Shown here: positions 54,813 through 63,803 of the stretch, in pieces
Layout of the letters: every line of letters begins with the position of its first letter
Position numbering within the stretch: the first letter of the stretch is position 1
Notes under the pieces: model-generated
Told to the model about the DNA's origin: nothing
The model's input: the letters and a program-made list of their open reading frames with translations, nothing else
Databases searched by the model: none
Made by a program: the position numbers and the translations under genes
DNA from: Egibacteraceae bacterium
GTDB taxonomy: Bacteria; Actinomycetota; Nitriliruptoria; Euzebyales; Egibacteraceae
DNA length: 64,000 bases
Assembly (NCBI GenBank): GCA_030447925.1
Contig: JAUJNX010000010.1
Location: 113,948-177,947 of the forward strand
Reading direction: 5' to 3'

Positions 54813-57800
54813 CCGCCGTGGCGCACCTGCCCGTCGACCAGGCCGACCGCGACGCGATCCGCACCGACGTGGACGCCACCCTGCTGGTCGACGCGGGCGC
54901 CGGCACGGGCAAGACCTCGGAGCTGGTGGAGCGCATCACCGGCCTGCTGCGCACCGGCCGGGCCGAGATCCGCAGCCTGGCCGCGATCACCTTCACCGAG
55001 GCCGCCGCGGCGGAGCTGCGCCACCGCGTGCGCGACCGGCTGGAGACCCTCGCGGCCACCGAGGGCGACCCGGCGGGCCGGATCGGCGCCGCCCTGGCGG
55101 GCATGGACGACGCGGCCTTCACCACCCTGCACGCCTTCGCCCAGCGGCTGCTGGCCGAGCACCCGCTGGAGGCGGGGCTGCCCCCGCGGGTGGAGATCCT
55201 GCCGGAGGCGGAGGAGCACGCGGCGTTCGAGCGCCGCTGGGACCGGTTCCTGGGCGAGCTGCTCGACGACCCCGCGGCGGCCGGGCTGGTGCGCCGGGCC
55301 TCGGACCTGGGCTTCCGCGTCGGCGCGCTGCGCGAGGTAGCCCAGGGCCTCTCCGACGACCTCGAGCGCGTCGGCCTGCTGGCGGCGGGCCAGGACCTGC
55401 CGGTCCCCGACACCGCGCGGCTGCGGGCCGCGCTGGCCGACGCACTGGCCCTGCGCGCGCGCTGCACCGACGCCGCCGACGGGCTCGCCGCCCACCTCGA
55501 CGGGCCGGTCAGCGTCCTGGCCCAGGGCCTGGCGGCGCCGGGCGACGCCGACGACGTCGTGCGGCTGCTGGTCGACGCCCCGTCCCTGACCTCCAGCCGC
55601 GGGAACCAGGCGAGCTGGAACGGGGACAAGCCCCAGGTCGCCGCAGCGCTGCGGCGCGCGGAGGCGGAGCGGGCGGCGCTGGTCGGCGCGCAGTGCGACG
55701 CGGTCGGCCGCGCGCTGGGGTCGCGCCTCGCCGGCTTCGTCACCGCCTGGGGCGAGGAGCGGCGCCAGGAGGGGCGCCTGCGGTTCCACGACCTGCTCGT
55801 CGGGGCCCGCGGGCTGCTGGCCGGCTCCGCGGGCGTCCGCGCCGGCCTGCGCCGGCGCTGGACCCACCTGCTCATCGACGAGTTCCAGGACACCGACCCC
55901 CTCCAGATCGAGCTGGCGGTGCTGCTGGCCTCCGGCGACCACGACGCCGCGCGGGACTGGGCGGCGGCCGCGCTGGACCCGGGGCGGCTGTTCGTCGTCG
56001 GCGACCCGACTCAGTCCATCTACCGGTTCCGGCGCGCGGACGTCGCGGTGTACGACCGGGCCCGGCGCCACCTCCCCGTCCAGGCGCGCAGCCTCACGCA
56101 GAACTTCCGCTGCGTCCCCGGGGTCGTGGACTGGGTCAACGCGGTGTTCACCGCCCTCATCGGGCCCGGCGTCCCCGGCGGCCAGCCCCCCTACCGCCCT
56201 CTGACCGCCCAGCGGGACCCGGTCGGGGACGCGCCGGCGGTTCGCCGGTTCGGGGGCCCGTCGGACGGCTCCTCGGCCGAGGTGCGCGTGCAGGAGGCGG
56301 ACGACGTCGCCGCGGTCGTCGGGCGCGTGCTGGCGGAGCGCTGGCCCGTCCTCGACTGGCGCACCGGCGAGGTCCGCGCCGCCCGCCGCGCCGACATCGC
56401 AGTCCTGGTGCGGCGCCACCGCACCGTGCGCCTCCTGGAGCGCGCGCTGGAGGACGCGGGGCTGCCCTACCGCATCGAGAGCCGCTCGCTGATCTGGGCG
56501 ACCGACGAGGTCCGCGACCTCGTGACCATCCTGCAGGCGGTGGAGGACCCCGCCGACGAGGTCGCGGTCGTGGCCGCGCTGCGCCACCCCGCGTTCGCGT
56601 GCGACGACCGCGCGCTGCTGGACTGGCGGGCGCGCGGTGGCGGGTGGCGCCCGACGCGGCCGGACCCCGACGGTGTACCCGACGACCATCCCGTGGCGGT
56701 CGCGCTCGCGCGCCTGCGCGCGCTGCACGAGGGGCGCCACCGCTTCTCCGTCGGCGGGCTGGTCGAGCACCTCGTCGCCGACCTGCGCCTGGTCGAGCTG
56801 GCGTTCGCCCACCGCCGGCCGCGCGACCGCTGGCGGCGGCTGCGCTTCCTGGCCGACCAGGCCCACGCCTTCCACGACGATGGCGGGGACCTGCGCGGGT
56901 TCCTGCGCTGGGCGGCGCAGCAGGCGGCGCGCGACGTGCGCGTGGACGAGTTCGTCGTGGACGAGCCCGACGACGACGCGGTGCGCATCACCACCATCCA
57001 CGGCGCCAAGGGGCTGGAGTATCCGATCGTGGTGCTGCTGGGCCTCGACGTCGACCGCAAGCGGCTGCCGGGCCAGCCCCGGGTGCTGTGGGACGGGCCA
57101 GCCGGGGTCGAGCTCAGCCTCGGCGGGGCGCTGAAGACCGCGGGGTTCGACCGCGCCAGGAAGCGCGAGGTCGAGCTGCACGCGCACGAGGAGGCGCGGC
57201 TGCTGTACGTCGGCGCGACCCGCGCCCGCGACCACCTGGTGGTGTCGCTGCACCACCGCGACGGGACCGACTGCCACGCCCGCGAGCTGCTGGCCCTGGA
57301 GGGCCTGGACGCCGCCTGGGCCGAGATCGACCCGGACCCCGTCTCGGGGGCTGACCCCGTGCCGGTCCCCGCGCCCGCGCCGGACCCGGCCGAGGACGCC
57401 GCCCCCGCCGAGCTGGCGGCGTGGCGCGCCGGCCGTGACGCGCAGCGACGGGCGGCCCCCGCCCGCGTCCTCGCGGCGACCGCCATCGCCGAGGCCCTCG
57501 CCCCGCCCCCGCCCACCCGCCGGGTCCCCGCCACGCCACCCCCGCCCCGACCGCCGAGCTTCCCACGACCGCCGGGCCCGGCGGCGCTCCCCGTCCGGGC
57601 GGCAGAGGCGCCCGCGACCGACGAGCCCGGCGCCGCTCCGCGGCGCGGCCGCGGAGGCAGCCGCGACCGCCGGGCCTCGTGCCGACGCCCAGGACGGCGG
57701 CGATCTGGACGGGGACGGCGGGGGCGACGGGACGGCGCTGGGCCGGGCGGTGCATGGCGTGCTGGAGATCGTGGACCTCGCCCGGCCGGCGGGCGTCGAG

Positions 57801-58257
57801 GCGCTCGCGCGCGCGCCTGGCGGCGGCCGAGGGCATCCCCGATCGCGCGGACGTGGTCGCCGCCATGGCCCGCAGCGCGCTGGCCGCCCCCGCCGTGCGC
57901 GCCGCCGCGGCCCGGCGGCACTGGCGCGAAGTCCACGTCGGCACGCCGCTGGAGGGCGCGGTCGTCGAGGGCTACATCGACCTGCTCGCGGAGGAGGACG
58001 GCGACCTGGTCGTCGTGGACTACAAGACCGACGCGCTGGCGGGGCGGACCGCTGAGGCGGCCACCGCGCGGTACCGCGCCCAGGCCGCCACGTACGCCCT
58101 CGCGCTGGAGGCCACCACCGGCCGCACGGTGCGGCGCTGCGTGTTCGTGCTCACCTCGTTGCCCGCGGCGGTCGAGGTGGTGCTGGAGGGCGACGCCCTG
58201 GCCGCCGAGCGTCGGCGGGTCCGTGACCACCTGCGCGCCGCCGTACCCGCGCCCTAG
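54809..58257 (+). CDS. addA: AddA-like UvrD-family helicase-nuclease, frameshifted C-terminus
   Basis: A helicase-nuclease of about 1150 residues. UvrD motifs in order: Walker A DAGAGTGKT (Ala-Gly-Thr-Gly-Lys-Thr at 31-36), LLIDEFQDTDPLQ, VGDPTQSIYRFRRAD and TIHGAKGLEYPIV. The C-terminal nuclease has YIDLLAEEDGDLVVVDYKTD. Frames shift near 57610, 57690 and 57830 through a Pro-rich linker. GTG overlaps the addB stop (GTGA). With AddB it processes double-strand breaks for recombination. Co-regulation by the element at 51629 is predicted. Confidence 0.9.
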
Positions 58258-58300
58258 CCTGGAGAGCCGATGCCCACGACCGACCGCTCCCCGGGACCAC

Positions 58301-58640
58301 GTGGCCCGCCGCCCGCGGCTGACCTTCCGGCGGGTGCCGCGCCTCGCCGCCGCGGTCCCCGCCGACCGGGCGGCCGAAGTGGTCGGCGGCAGCCGCGACC
58401 ACCCGCCGGCCCCCGGCAGCGCCGAGGCGCTGCGCGCCCTGCGCTCTCACATCCGCCGGTCCGTGGACCACCGGCTGCGCTGCCGGATCTGCCGGCGGCC
58501 CGCCGTACCGGCACCGCTGCCCCGACGGGGAGCACCTGGAGCACCAGCGGCGCGAGGCCGACCGCGCCTACAGCCGCGAGCACCACCACCCCCCGCGCCC
58601 GCCGCGACCCCGGCACCCCTCCCGCCCACCCCCTGACACC
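58301..58640 (+). CDS. Hypothetical zinc-ribbon-like protein, frameshifted
   Basis: A short protein reading RLTFRRVPRLAAAVPADRAAE, then LRALRSHIRRSVDHRLRCRIC. After a shift near 58492 the sequence continues GGPPYRHRCPDGEHLEH and a His/Pro-rich tail. CRIC plus the following Cys/His could bind zinc. GTG at 58301; an ATG at 58270 in another frame has GGAGAG upstream. No family recognised, and coding status is uncertain. Confidence 0.4.
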
Positions 58641-58685
58641 GCTGCACGACGCCGCGACCCGAGTCACGCTCAGCACCGCCCGTTT

Positions 58686-58708
58686 CTGTCACACCCCCTT
58701 GGTACGTG
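58686..58708 (+). promoter_or_regulatory. Damage-type promoter before DUF222 copy 1
   Basis: CTGTCACAC, 8 nt, TACGTG. The spacing and upstream element match the sites at 51629 and 63260 exactly; the last base of the -10 differs from TANNNT. It lies 7 nt before the ATG at 58715, as for a leaderless transcript. Confidence 0.5.
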
Positions 58709-58714
58709 CATGGC

Positions 58715-58960
58715 ATGACGAACACGCGTCCAGATGAGCTGGCGGACCCGCTGACCCAGGTCCGCCTCGCCGAGCACCACCTCGCCGGCGCCGTCCTCCT
58801 CGCCGGGCCGCGCCTCCACCAGCGTGTCCGAGTCGGTTGAGGGCCCGCCCTTGGACGTGCTCCTGGAAGTCGCCTGCCGTCTCACGGGTGCGGACCGGCG
58901 GACCTTCATCGCCGCCAGCGAGACCGCGATGAGCCGTCCGTTCCTGTCACACCCTCCTGC
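58715..58960 (+). pseudogene. DUF222/13E12 N-terminal fragment (copy 1)
   Basis: A truncated copy of a 13E12-family protein. It starts MTNTRPDELADPLTQVRLAEHH, breaks frame near 58805, continues SVEGPPLDVLLEVACRLTGADRR and stops matching at 58930. It then enters a promoter-like CTGTCACAC sequence (58944-58952). Copy 2 begins nearby with the same protein segment. About 70 residues remain of a family that usually exceeds 400. It looks like a duplication followed by deletion. Confidence 0.75.
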
Positions 58961-58968
58961 TCGACGAC

Positions 58969-60052
58969 GTGCGCCGCGCCGAGCACCACCTGGCCCCGCG
59001 CGCCGTCCGGGCAGGCCGCCTCGCCTCGTCCGGGGTGTCCGAGGCGGTGGAGGGCCTGCCGCTGGACCTGCTCCTGGGCGGTGCCTGTCGCCTCACGGGT
59101 GCGGACCGGCGGATGCTGATCGCCGCCGGGGAGGCGTTGGCGGATCTGCCGGCGGTGGCGGCGCTGTTCATCGAGGGTGCGGTGTCGTGGGGTCAGGTCC
59201 GCGCGATCACCACCGCCGCCAAGCGCTTGTCCGCTGACGCCCGCGCCGTGCTGGACGCGCGGGTGGCGGCGAGCGCGGCGGGTGCCGTTGACCCCGACGA
59301 TCTCGTTTGGGCGGTCCAGGCGGCGGCGGACGTTGCGCGCGCCGCGCGAGGTGGAGCGGGCCGAGGTGCGCCGCCGGGAGTCCAGGTTCGTGTCGGTGCA
59401 GGCGGCGTTGGATGGTGGTGTGCGGCTGTACGGCGAGTTCGACGCGGTCACCGCCGCGCCGATCCTGAACGCCCTGGACGCCGCCGCCGGCCCACCACCC
59501 CACCCACACCGCCGCCGCCGCCGCGGCCAACGCCGCGGCCAACGCCGAGGCCGACGCCGACGCCGGGGCTGCCGCCGCCGACGCCGACGCTGGGGCCGAC
59601 GCCGACGCCGAGGCAGGTGGCGGGGTGGGCGGCCACGACGGTGGCGCAGCGGCCGAGGGTGACGGGCAGGCGCCGGGCTGGTCGGCGGGGTCGCGGTCGC
59701 GGCAGTACGCCGCCGCGCGCTGGCGCGGATCGCTGCGGACTGGCTCGGCGGGGGCAGCGGCCGGCCGGCGCGGCCGCTGCTGATCGCCCACGTCCAGGTC
59801 GCCGACCTCACCGCCTCGCCTGCGGGGACCGTCGAGTTGAACGTGCGGGGGCCGCTGCCGCGGATCAGCGCCCGCCTCGCCGATGGGTTGGCGGCTGACG
59901 CCGACGTGCGGGCGGTGGTGTTCAACGGGGCGCGGCCGCTGGCGGTGTCCGACAAGCTCACCGCCACCCGCGGGACTCGCACCTGGCGGACCCTGCCGCG
60001 CGGCACACCCCTGACCCCACCCGCACGCCACGACCCCCACCGGCCCGCCTGA
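58969..60052 (+). pseudogene. DUF222/13E12 protein lacking its HNH domain (copy 2)
   Basis: The second copy has a nearly intact DUF222 N-terminus (VEGLPLDLLLGGACRLTGADRR, FIEGAVSWGQVRAITTA, FVSVQAALDGGVRLYGEFDA) broken by frameshifts near 59345, 59515 and 59722. An Ala/Asp-rich linker (59510-59640) is built from GCCGAC-type repeats. After NGARPLAVSDKLTAT the sequence jumps to RTWRTLPRGTPL, which resembles the region after the HNH nuclease in full-length proteins. The HNH catalytic part is therefore missing. GTG start. Probably non-functional. Confidence 0.7.
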
Positions 60053-60346
60053 CACCCCACCCCGGCACGCCGGCCTTGGGCCTCATCCGCGACGGCGCAT
60101 CCGGCATGCCCGCGCCCCCGCCGCCCTCGAGCAGAGCCCGCGCGGAGCAGTCGCGCCATGGGGTCGCAGGCGTGACCGCCCGGCACCCGGTGACCGCGGC
60201 TCAGCGCGGCCTCCGGGCGCGCCCTGGCGTGCCCGTGGAGACGGGTCCTCGCGCACGAGCAGGTCGAGGTAGCGGATGGTCTCGCGTGTCCGGCACAGGG
60301 CCCGACCCGCCTGACGCGTCCGGCGTGGGGCAGGCGCCCGGGGCAG
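60053..60346. other. Intergenic/degenerate stretch
   Basis: About 294 bp without a convincing gene. On the minus strand 60288-60226 reads [21 protein letters not shown], which has normal coding texture and could be a remnant of a lost gene. It has no start, frame continuity or neighbour to confirm it. No terminator with a clear stem was found. Confidence 0.35.
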
Positions 60347-61171
60347 TCAGCGGGCGGGCGGGGGCGGGCGCCCGCGAGGGTGGCGAGGCGCGTGAGCAGG
60401 GCGGCGACCTGGGCCTGGCCGTCCACGGCGTAGTCCGCGGCGGTCGGGCGGTCCTCGCCGTCGCGGACGACGATGCCGACGCCGCGCCCCGCGAGGGCCG
60501 GAAGGCGTCCTCGTCGGTGAGGTCGTCACCGACGTAGACCGGAGTGCCCGGACCGGCCAGGCCGTCGAGGAGGGCGAGGACGGCGCGGCCCTTGTCCCAG
60601 TCCAGGTCGGGGCGCAGCTCCAGCACCTCCTTGCCGCCGGTCAGGCGCAACCGGGGACGCCGTCGCGGGCGGCCTCGACCAGCGCGCGGACCTCGCCGAC
60701 CCGGTCGCGGGCCACCGCGCGGTGGTGGACGGCCAGGGCGTAGCGCTTGCGGTCGACCCGCGCGCCGGGGACCGCGGCCAGGTCGGCGGTCAGGCGTGCC
60801 TCGGCCGTGTCCAGGGCGGGGACGAACGGGGCGCCGCGCCCGTCGTCCAGCGGCACGCCGTCCCCGTCGAGCACCTCGAAGCCGTGGCTGCCCGCGTAGG
60901 TCACCCCTGGCAGCCCCAGTCGGGCGCGCACGTCGGCCGCGTCGCGGCCGCGCCCCCCCGCCCCCGGGGCCCCGGCGGCCAGCGGGGCGCCGGCGTGGCG
61001 GGCCGGGCCTGCCACGGCGGCGGCCGCGGGATCTTGGACCGTGGGTCACACCACCCCGTGGTAGTGGTTGAACACGGCGGGGCGCCCCCCCAGCCGGGCG
61101 GCCACCTCGTCCCAGCGGTCTAGGGCGGCCGGCACGTCCCCGATCGGGCGCTGGCGCGCGGCGTCGCTCAC
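60347..61171 (-). pseudogene. otsB: Trehalose-6-phosphatase (otsB-like), decayed catalytic site
   Basis: The order matches trehalose-phosphatase: [60 protein letters not shown] and [13 protein letters not shown]. The HAD catalytic motif expected after PAVF (D-x-D-G-T) reads N-H-Y-H-G-V-V and is followed directly by an in-frame TGA (61046-61048). The next core strand is also degraded. Two further one-base shifts near 60650 and 60500 look like missing C/G. GTG overlaps the HAD stop by 4 nt. Substitution of both Asp cannot be a simple read error. Confidence 0.75.
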
Positions 61172-61950
61172 CGGGCGGCGCCGGTCGCGGGGCCGGCCGC
61201 GGCGGCGACGCGCAGCTCCCCCAGGTCGTCCACGACGACCGTGGCGCCGTGGCGCAGCAGCGCCTCGCGGTTCCCGCCCCGGTCGACGCCGATGACCAGG
61301 CCGAAACCACCGCGGGCGCCCGCCTCGACCCCGGCCGTCGCGTCCTCCACCACCACGGCGCGCTCGGGGGCGGCGCCCAGTTCCCTCGCCGCGGCAAGGA
61401 AGGTCGCGGGGTCCGGCTTGCCGGGCAGCCCCCGCTCGGCGGCGTCGACGCCGTCCACGATGACGGGGAACAGGTCGCGGATGCCCGCGGCGTCCAGCAC
61501 CATCCGGGTGTTGCGGCTGGACGACACGACAGCGGTGGCGACCCCTGCCTCGCGCAGGGCGTGGACCACGGCCACCGACGACGGCCAGGCCTCGACCCCG
61601 CGCTCGACCCGCGCGCGGAACAGCACGTTCTTGCGGTTGCCCAGACCGGACACCGTCTCGCGGTCGGGCGGGTCCGCGACGTCGCCGCGCGGGAGGTCGA
61701 TGCCCCGCGACGCGAGGAAGGTCGCGACCCCCTCGTAGCGGGGACGCCCGTCCACATGGGCGAGGTAGTCGGCGCGCGTGAACGGCTGCGACGGCACCGG
61801 GCGCCCCTCGCGCGCGGCGAGGAAGGCGTCGAACAGCTCCGTCCACGCCTCCAGGTGCAGGCTCGCGGTGTCGGTCAGCACCCCGTCGAGGTCGAACACG
61901 ACGGCGTCGTAGCGATCGGGCGACAGGACCGGGACGGGGTCGGCGGACAT
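61168..61950 (-). CDS. HAD-superfamily hydrolase (beta-phosphoglucomutase-like)
   Basis: A 260-residue HAD enzyme. The nucleophile motif is [20 protein letters not shown] (Asp at about 18), followed by [14 protein letters not shown], the Lys region GKPDPATFL and [13 protein letters not shown]. The sugar-phosphate phosphatase/mutase subgroup often sits beside otsB. ATG at 61950 has AGAGGAG upstream. Stop overlaps the otsB-like start by 4 nt. Probable trehalose or glucosyl-phosphate metabolism (context inference). Confidence 0.9.
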   Translation of the reverse strand: MSADPVPVLSPDRYDAVVFDLDGVLTDTASLHLEAWTELFDAFLAAREGRPVPSQPFTRADYLAHVDGRPRYEGVATFLASRGIDLPRGDVADPPDRETVSGLGNRKNVLFRARVERGVEAWPSSVAVVHALREAGVATAVVSSSRNTRMVLDAAGIRDLFPVIVDGVDAAERGLPGKPDPATFLAAARELGAAPERAVVVEDATAGVEAGARGGFGLVIGVDRGGNREALLRHGATVVVDDLGELRVAAAAGPATGAAR

Positions 61951-62015
61951 GCGCAGCTCCTCTCGAGCGGGGGGACGCCGCGAGCCTGCCCCGCCCGCGG
62001 GGCAGCGGAACGCGC

Positions 62016-63221
62016 TCAGACGTCGGCGAGCAGGCGCGGGAACAGGACGTCGGCGAGCGCCGACCGCGCCCCCAGCCGGACGTCGTCGTGGCGGTCGGCG
62101 AGCCCGCGCGCGCCGTACCGGCCGAGCAGCAGCGTGGCGACCAGGTCCGGCGGGACGCCGATCTCGTCGTCGTGTTCCTCGCCCGGGTCCTCGACCAGCG
62201 GGACCGGTCCGATCGCGGTCACCTCGCCGCCGTCGTAGTCCAACGCGACGGTCGTGGTGTAGAGGGTGAGGACCAGCCGGCCGCGGTCCGCGGCGAACGG
62301 CGAGGCGGCCAGGCGGGCCGACAGGGCCGGGCGCAGCCGCTCGAGCAGGCCGACCGGGTCCGCGACGCGGACGTACAGCGCGTACGCCGCCTCCGGCGCG
62401 GGCGCGGCGAGGTCGTGCAGCAGGGCCGACAGGATCGTCCCCGGCCGGTCCAGCAGGCGCAGCGCGCGCCCGGCGGTGGCCGCGTCGGCGGCGGCGACCA
62501 GCGCCCGGCCCGCAGCGGCGGTGTCCAGGAGCACGTCGTGGAGGAGCATCCGCCCGTGGACGGGCGCGAGCCGCGCGGCACCGCGCACCTCGCCGCCGGA
62601 GACGGCGACCAGGAACTGGTGGTGGGGGTCGCGCACCAGCGCGAGCCAGTCCAGGTCGTCGCGCGCGGCGACGACGTCCGCTGCGGCGGTGGTGGCCGCG
62701 AACAGGCGCCGCAGCGCGGGCAGGTCGGCCTCGGTGGCCGCACGGACCTCGTGGCCGGGGGGCGCCGCCGGCGCCTTGTGCCAGGCGGGCACCCACCAGC
62801 TCGGCTGGGCCAGGGCGTACTCGTAGCCGAAGCGCCGGTACAGGTACGGGATTCCGCTGATGAGCTGGACGACGTCGCCGCGATCGGCGGACCAGCGGTG
62901 CGCGACGTCGATCTGGGCGCGGACCAGGCCGCGCCGGCGGTACGCCGGGTCGGTCAGGACGTACTCGACCTGGCCGGTGGGCAGGTCGACGCCGGACAGG
63001 CGCAGGCGCCGGGTCATCAGGCACAGGCTGGACACGACCCGGTCGCCGTCGGTCACCACCGTGAACCGGTCCGGCCCCACCCGCGGGTCGGCGAGCTGTG
63101 CGCGCACCCCGATCTCGTCCTCGGGCCCGAACACCGCGGCCGCGAGACCCGCGATCGCCCCGGCGTCGTCGGGTGTCGCGGCGCGCAGCACCAGGCCGCC
63201 GGCGAGGGGGATGGCCTCCAT
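62016..63221 (-). CDS. Eis-like GNAT acetyltransferase
   Basis: A 401-residue tandem-GNAT/SCP2 protein. The acetyl-CoA loop is DPAYRRRGLVRAQI and the domain order (N-terminal GNAT, central GNAT-like, C-terminal sterol-carrier-like) is that of Eis enzymes, which acetylate aminoglycosides and other amines. ATG at 63221 lies 8 nt after a TAGGCT box (63230-63235), suggesting leaderless expression. Divergent from the VapBC-like pair. Substrate unknown. Confidence 0.88.
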   Translation of the reverse strand: MEAIPLAGGLVLRAATPDDAGAIAGLAAAVFGPEDEIGVRAQLADPRVGPDRFTVVTDGDRVVSSLCLMTRRLRLSGVDLPTGQVEYVLTDPAYRRRGLVRAQIDVAHRWSADRGDVVQLISGIPYLYRRFGYEYALAQPSWWVPAWHKAPAAPPGHEVRAATEADLPALRRLFAATTAAADVVAARDDLDWLALVRDPHHQFLVAVSGGEVRGAARLAPVHGRMLLHDVLLDTAAAGRALVAAADAATAGRALRLLDRPGTILSALLHDLAAPAPEAAYALYVRVADPVGLLERLRPALSARLAASPFAADRGRLVLTLYTTTVALDYDGGEVTAIGPVPLVEDPGEEHDDEIGVPPDLVATLLLGRYGARGLADRHDDVRLGARSALADVLFPRLLADV

Positions 63222-63259
63222 GGGCCCGCAGCCTAACGCCCGGCCGTCCCGCCCCCGAC

Positions 63260-63282
63260 CTGTCACATGCCCCGTCTACGCT
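63260..63282 (+). promoter_or_regulatory. PafBC-type DNA-damage promoter before VapBC-like pair
   Basis: CTGTCACAT, 8 nt, TACGCT. Same architecture as 51629 (CTGTCACAC-N8-TAGGGT), with a perfect TANNNT -10. It starts 57 bp upstream of the antitoxin ATG. Confidence 0.55.
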
Positions 63283-63316
63283 GCTGTCGAACAGGGGTTC
63301 GAGGACAGGAGAGGAC

Positions 63317-63646
63317 ATGGGGATCAGTCACCGCATCGCCGGGATGGGCCACGTGCTGGCGGAGGTGGACGAGAAGCTCTACGACCGGCTGCGCGAGCGG
63401 GCGATCGCGCTGGACCGGCCGGTGCGCGACGTCGTGCTGGACGCGCTGCACCGCGCCACGGACGACCCCCTGCCCCCGCGCCTGGACCTCCGCGTGCGGG
63501 CGCTGCGCGCCAAGGTCCCGCTGGCGGACAAGCCGTACGGGCCGCCCGACGACGCCGAACGCGCACGACTGGTCGCGACGCTGGCGGGGGTCGGGCCGAT
63601 CGTGGCGGACCTCGTCGACGACGACCGCGCGGACCGTGCGCCGTGA
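63317..63646 (+). CDS. VapB-type antitoxin-like protein
   Basis: A 109-residue protein with a ribbon-helix-helix-like core (VDEKLYDRLRERAIALDRPV; VVLDALHRATDD) and an unstructured C-terminus, as in antitoxins. ATG has AGGAGAGGAC upstream. Stop overlaps the PIN gene start by 4 nt (GTGA), the usual toxin-antitoxin arrangement. It would neutralise the PIN toxin and autoregulate the operon. Confidence 0.75.
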   Translation: MGISHRIAGMGHVLAEVDEKLYDRLRERAIALDRPVRDVVLDALHRATDDPLPPRLDLRVRALRAKVPLADKPYGPPDDAERARLVATLAGVGPIVADLVDDDRADRAP

Positions 63647-63803
63647 CCGTCTACTACGCCGACACCAGCGCCCTGCTCGTCAGCTACCTGCCGGACGAGG
63701 CCGGGTCCGCGGCCCTGCGGGCGCTCCTGCTGGAGGGCCGCGACCCGGTGCTCGCGTGCCGCCTGGTCGACGTCGAGGTGCCACGCGCCCTGGTCACCGG
63801 CGT
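63643..63803 (+). CDS. PIN-domain (VapC-like) toxin, truncated by low-quality sequence
   Basis: The first 54 residues fit a PIN nuclease: TVYYADTSALLVSYLPDEAG gives Asp7, and LACRLVDVEVPRAL gives Glu45, two of the metal-binding acids. GTG start overlaps the antitoxin stop. From about 63803 the sequence collapses into G- and C-runs, so the rest of the gene is unreadable here. A ribonuclease toxin is the family expectation. Confidence 0.7.

Noticed and set aside
59448..59636. Gly/Val-repeat minus frame in the DUF222 linker
   Set aside because: Arises from the GCCGAC-type DNA repeat read in reverse; no start context or family.
61046..61048. TGA in otsB-like gene as a selenocysteine or recoded codon
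   Set aside because: The catalytic Asp residues around it are also lost and no SECIS-like element was recognised; decay is simpler.
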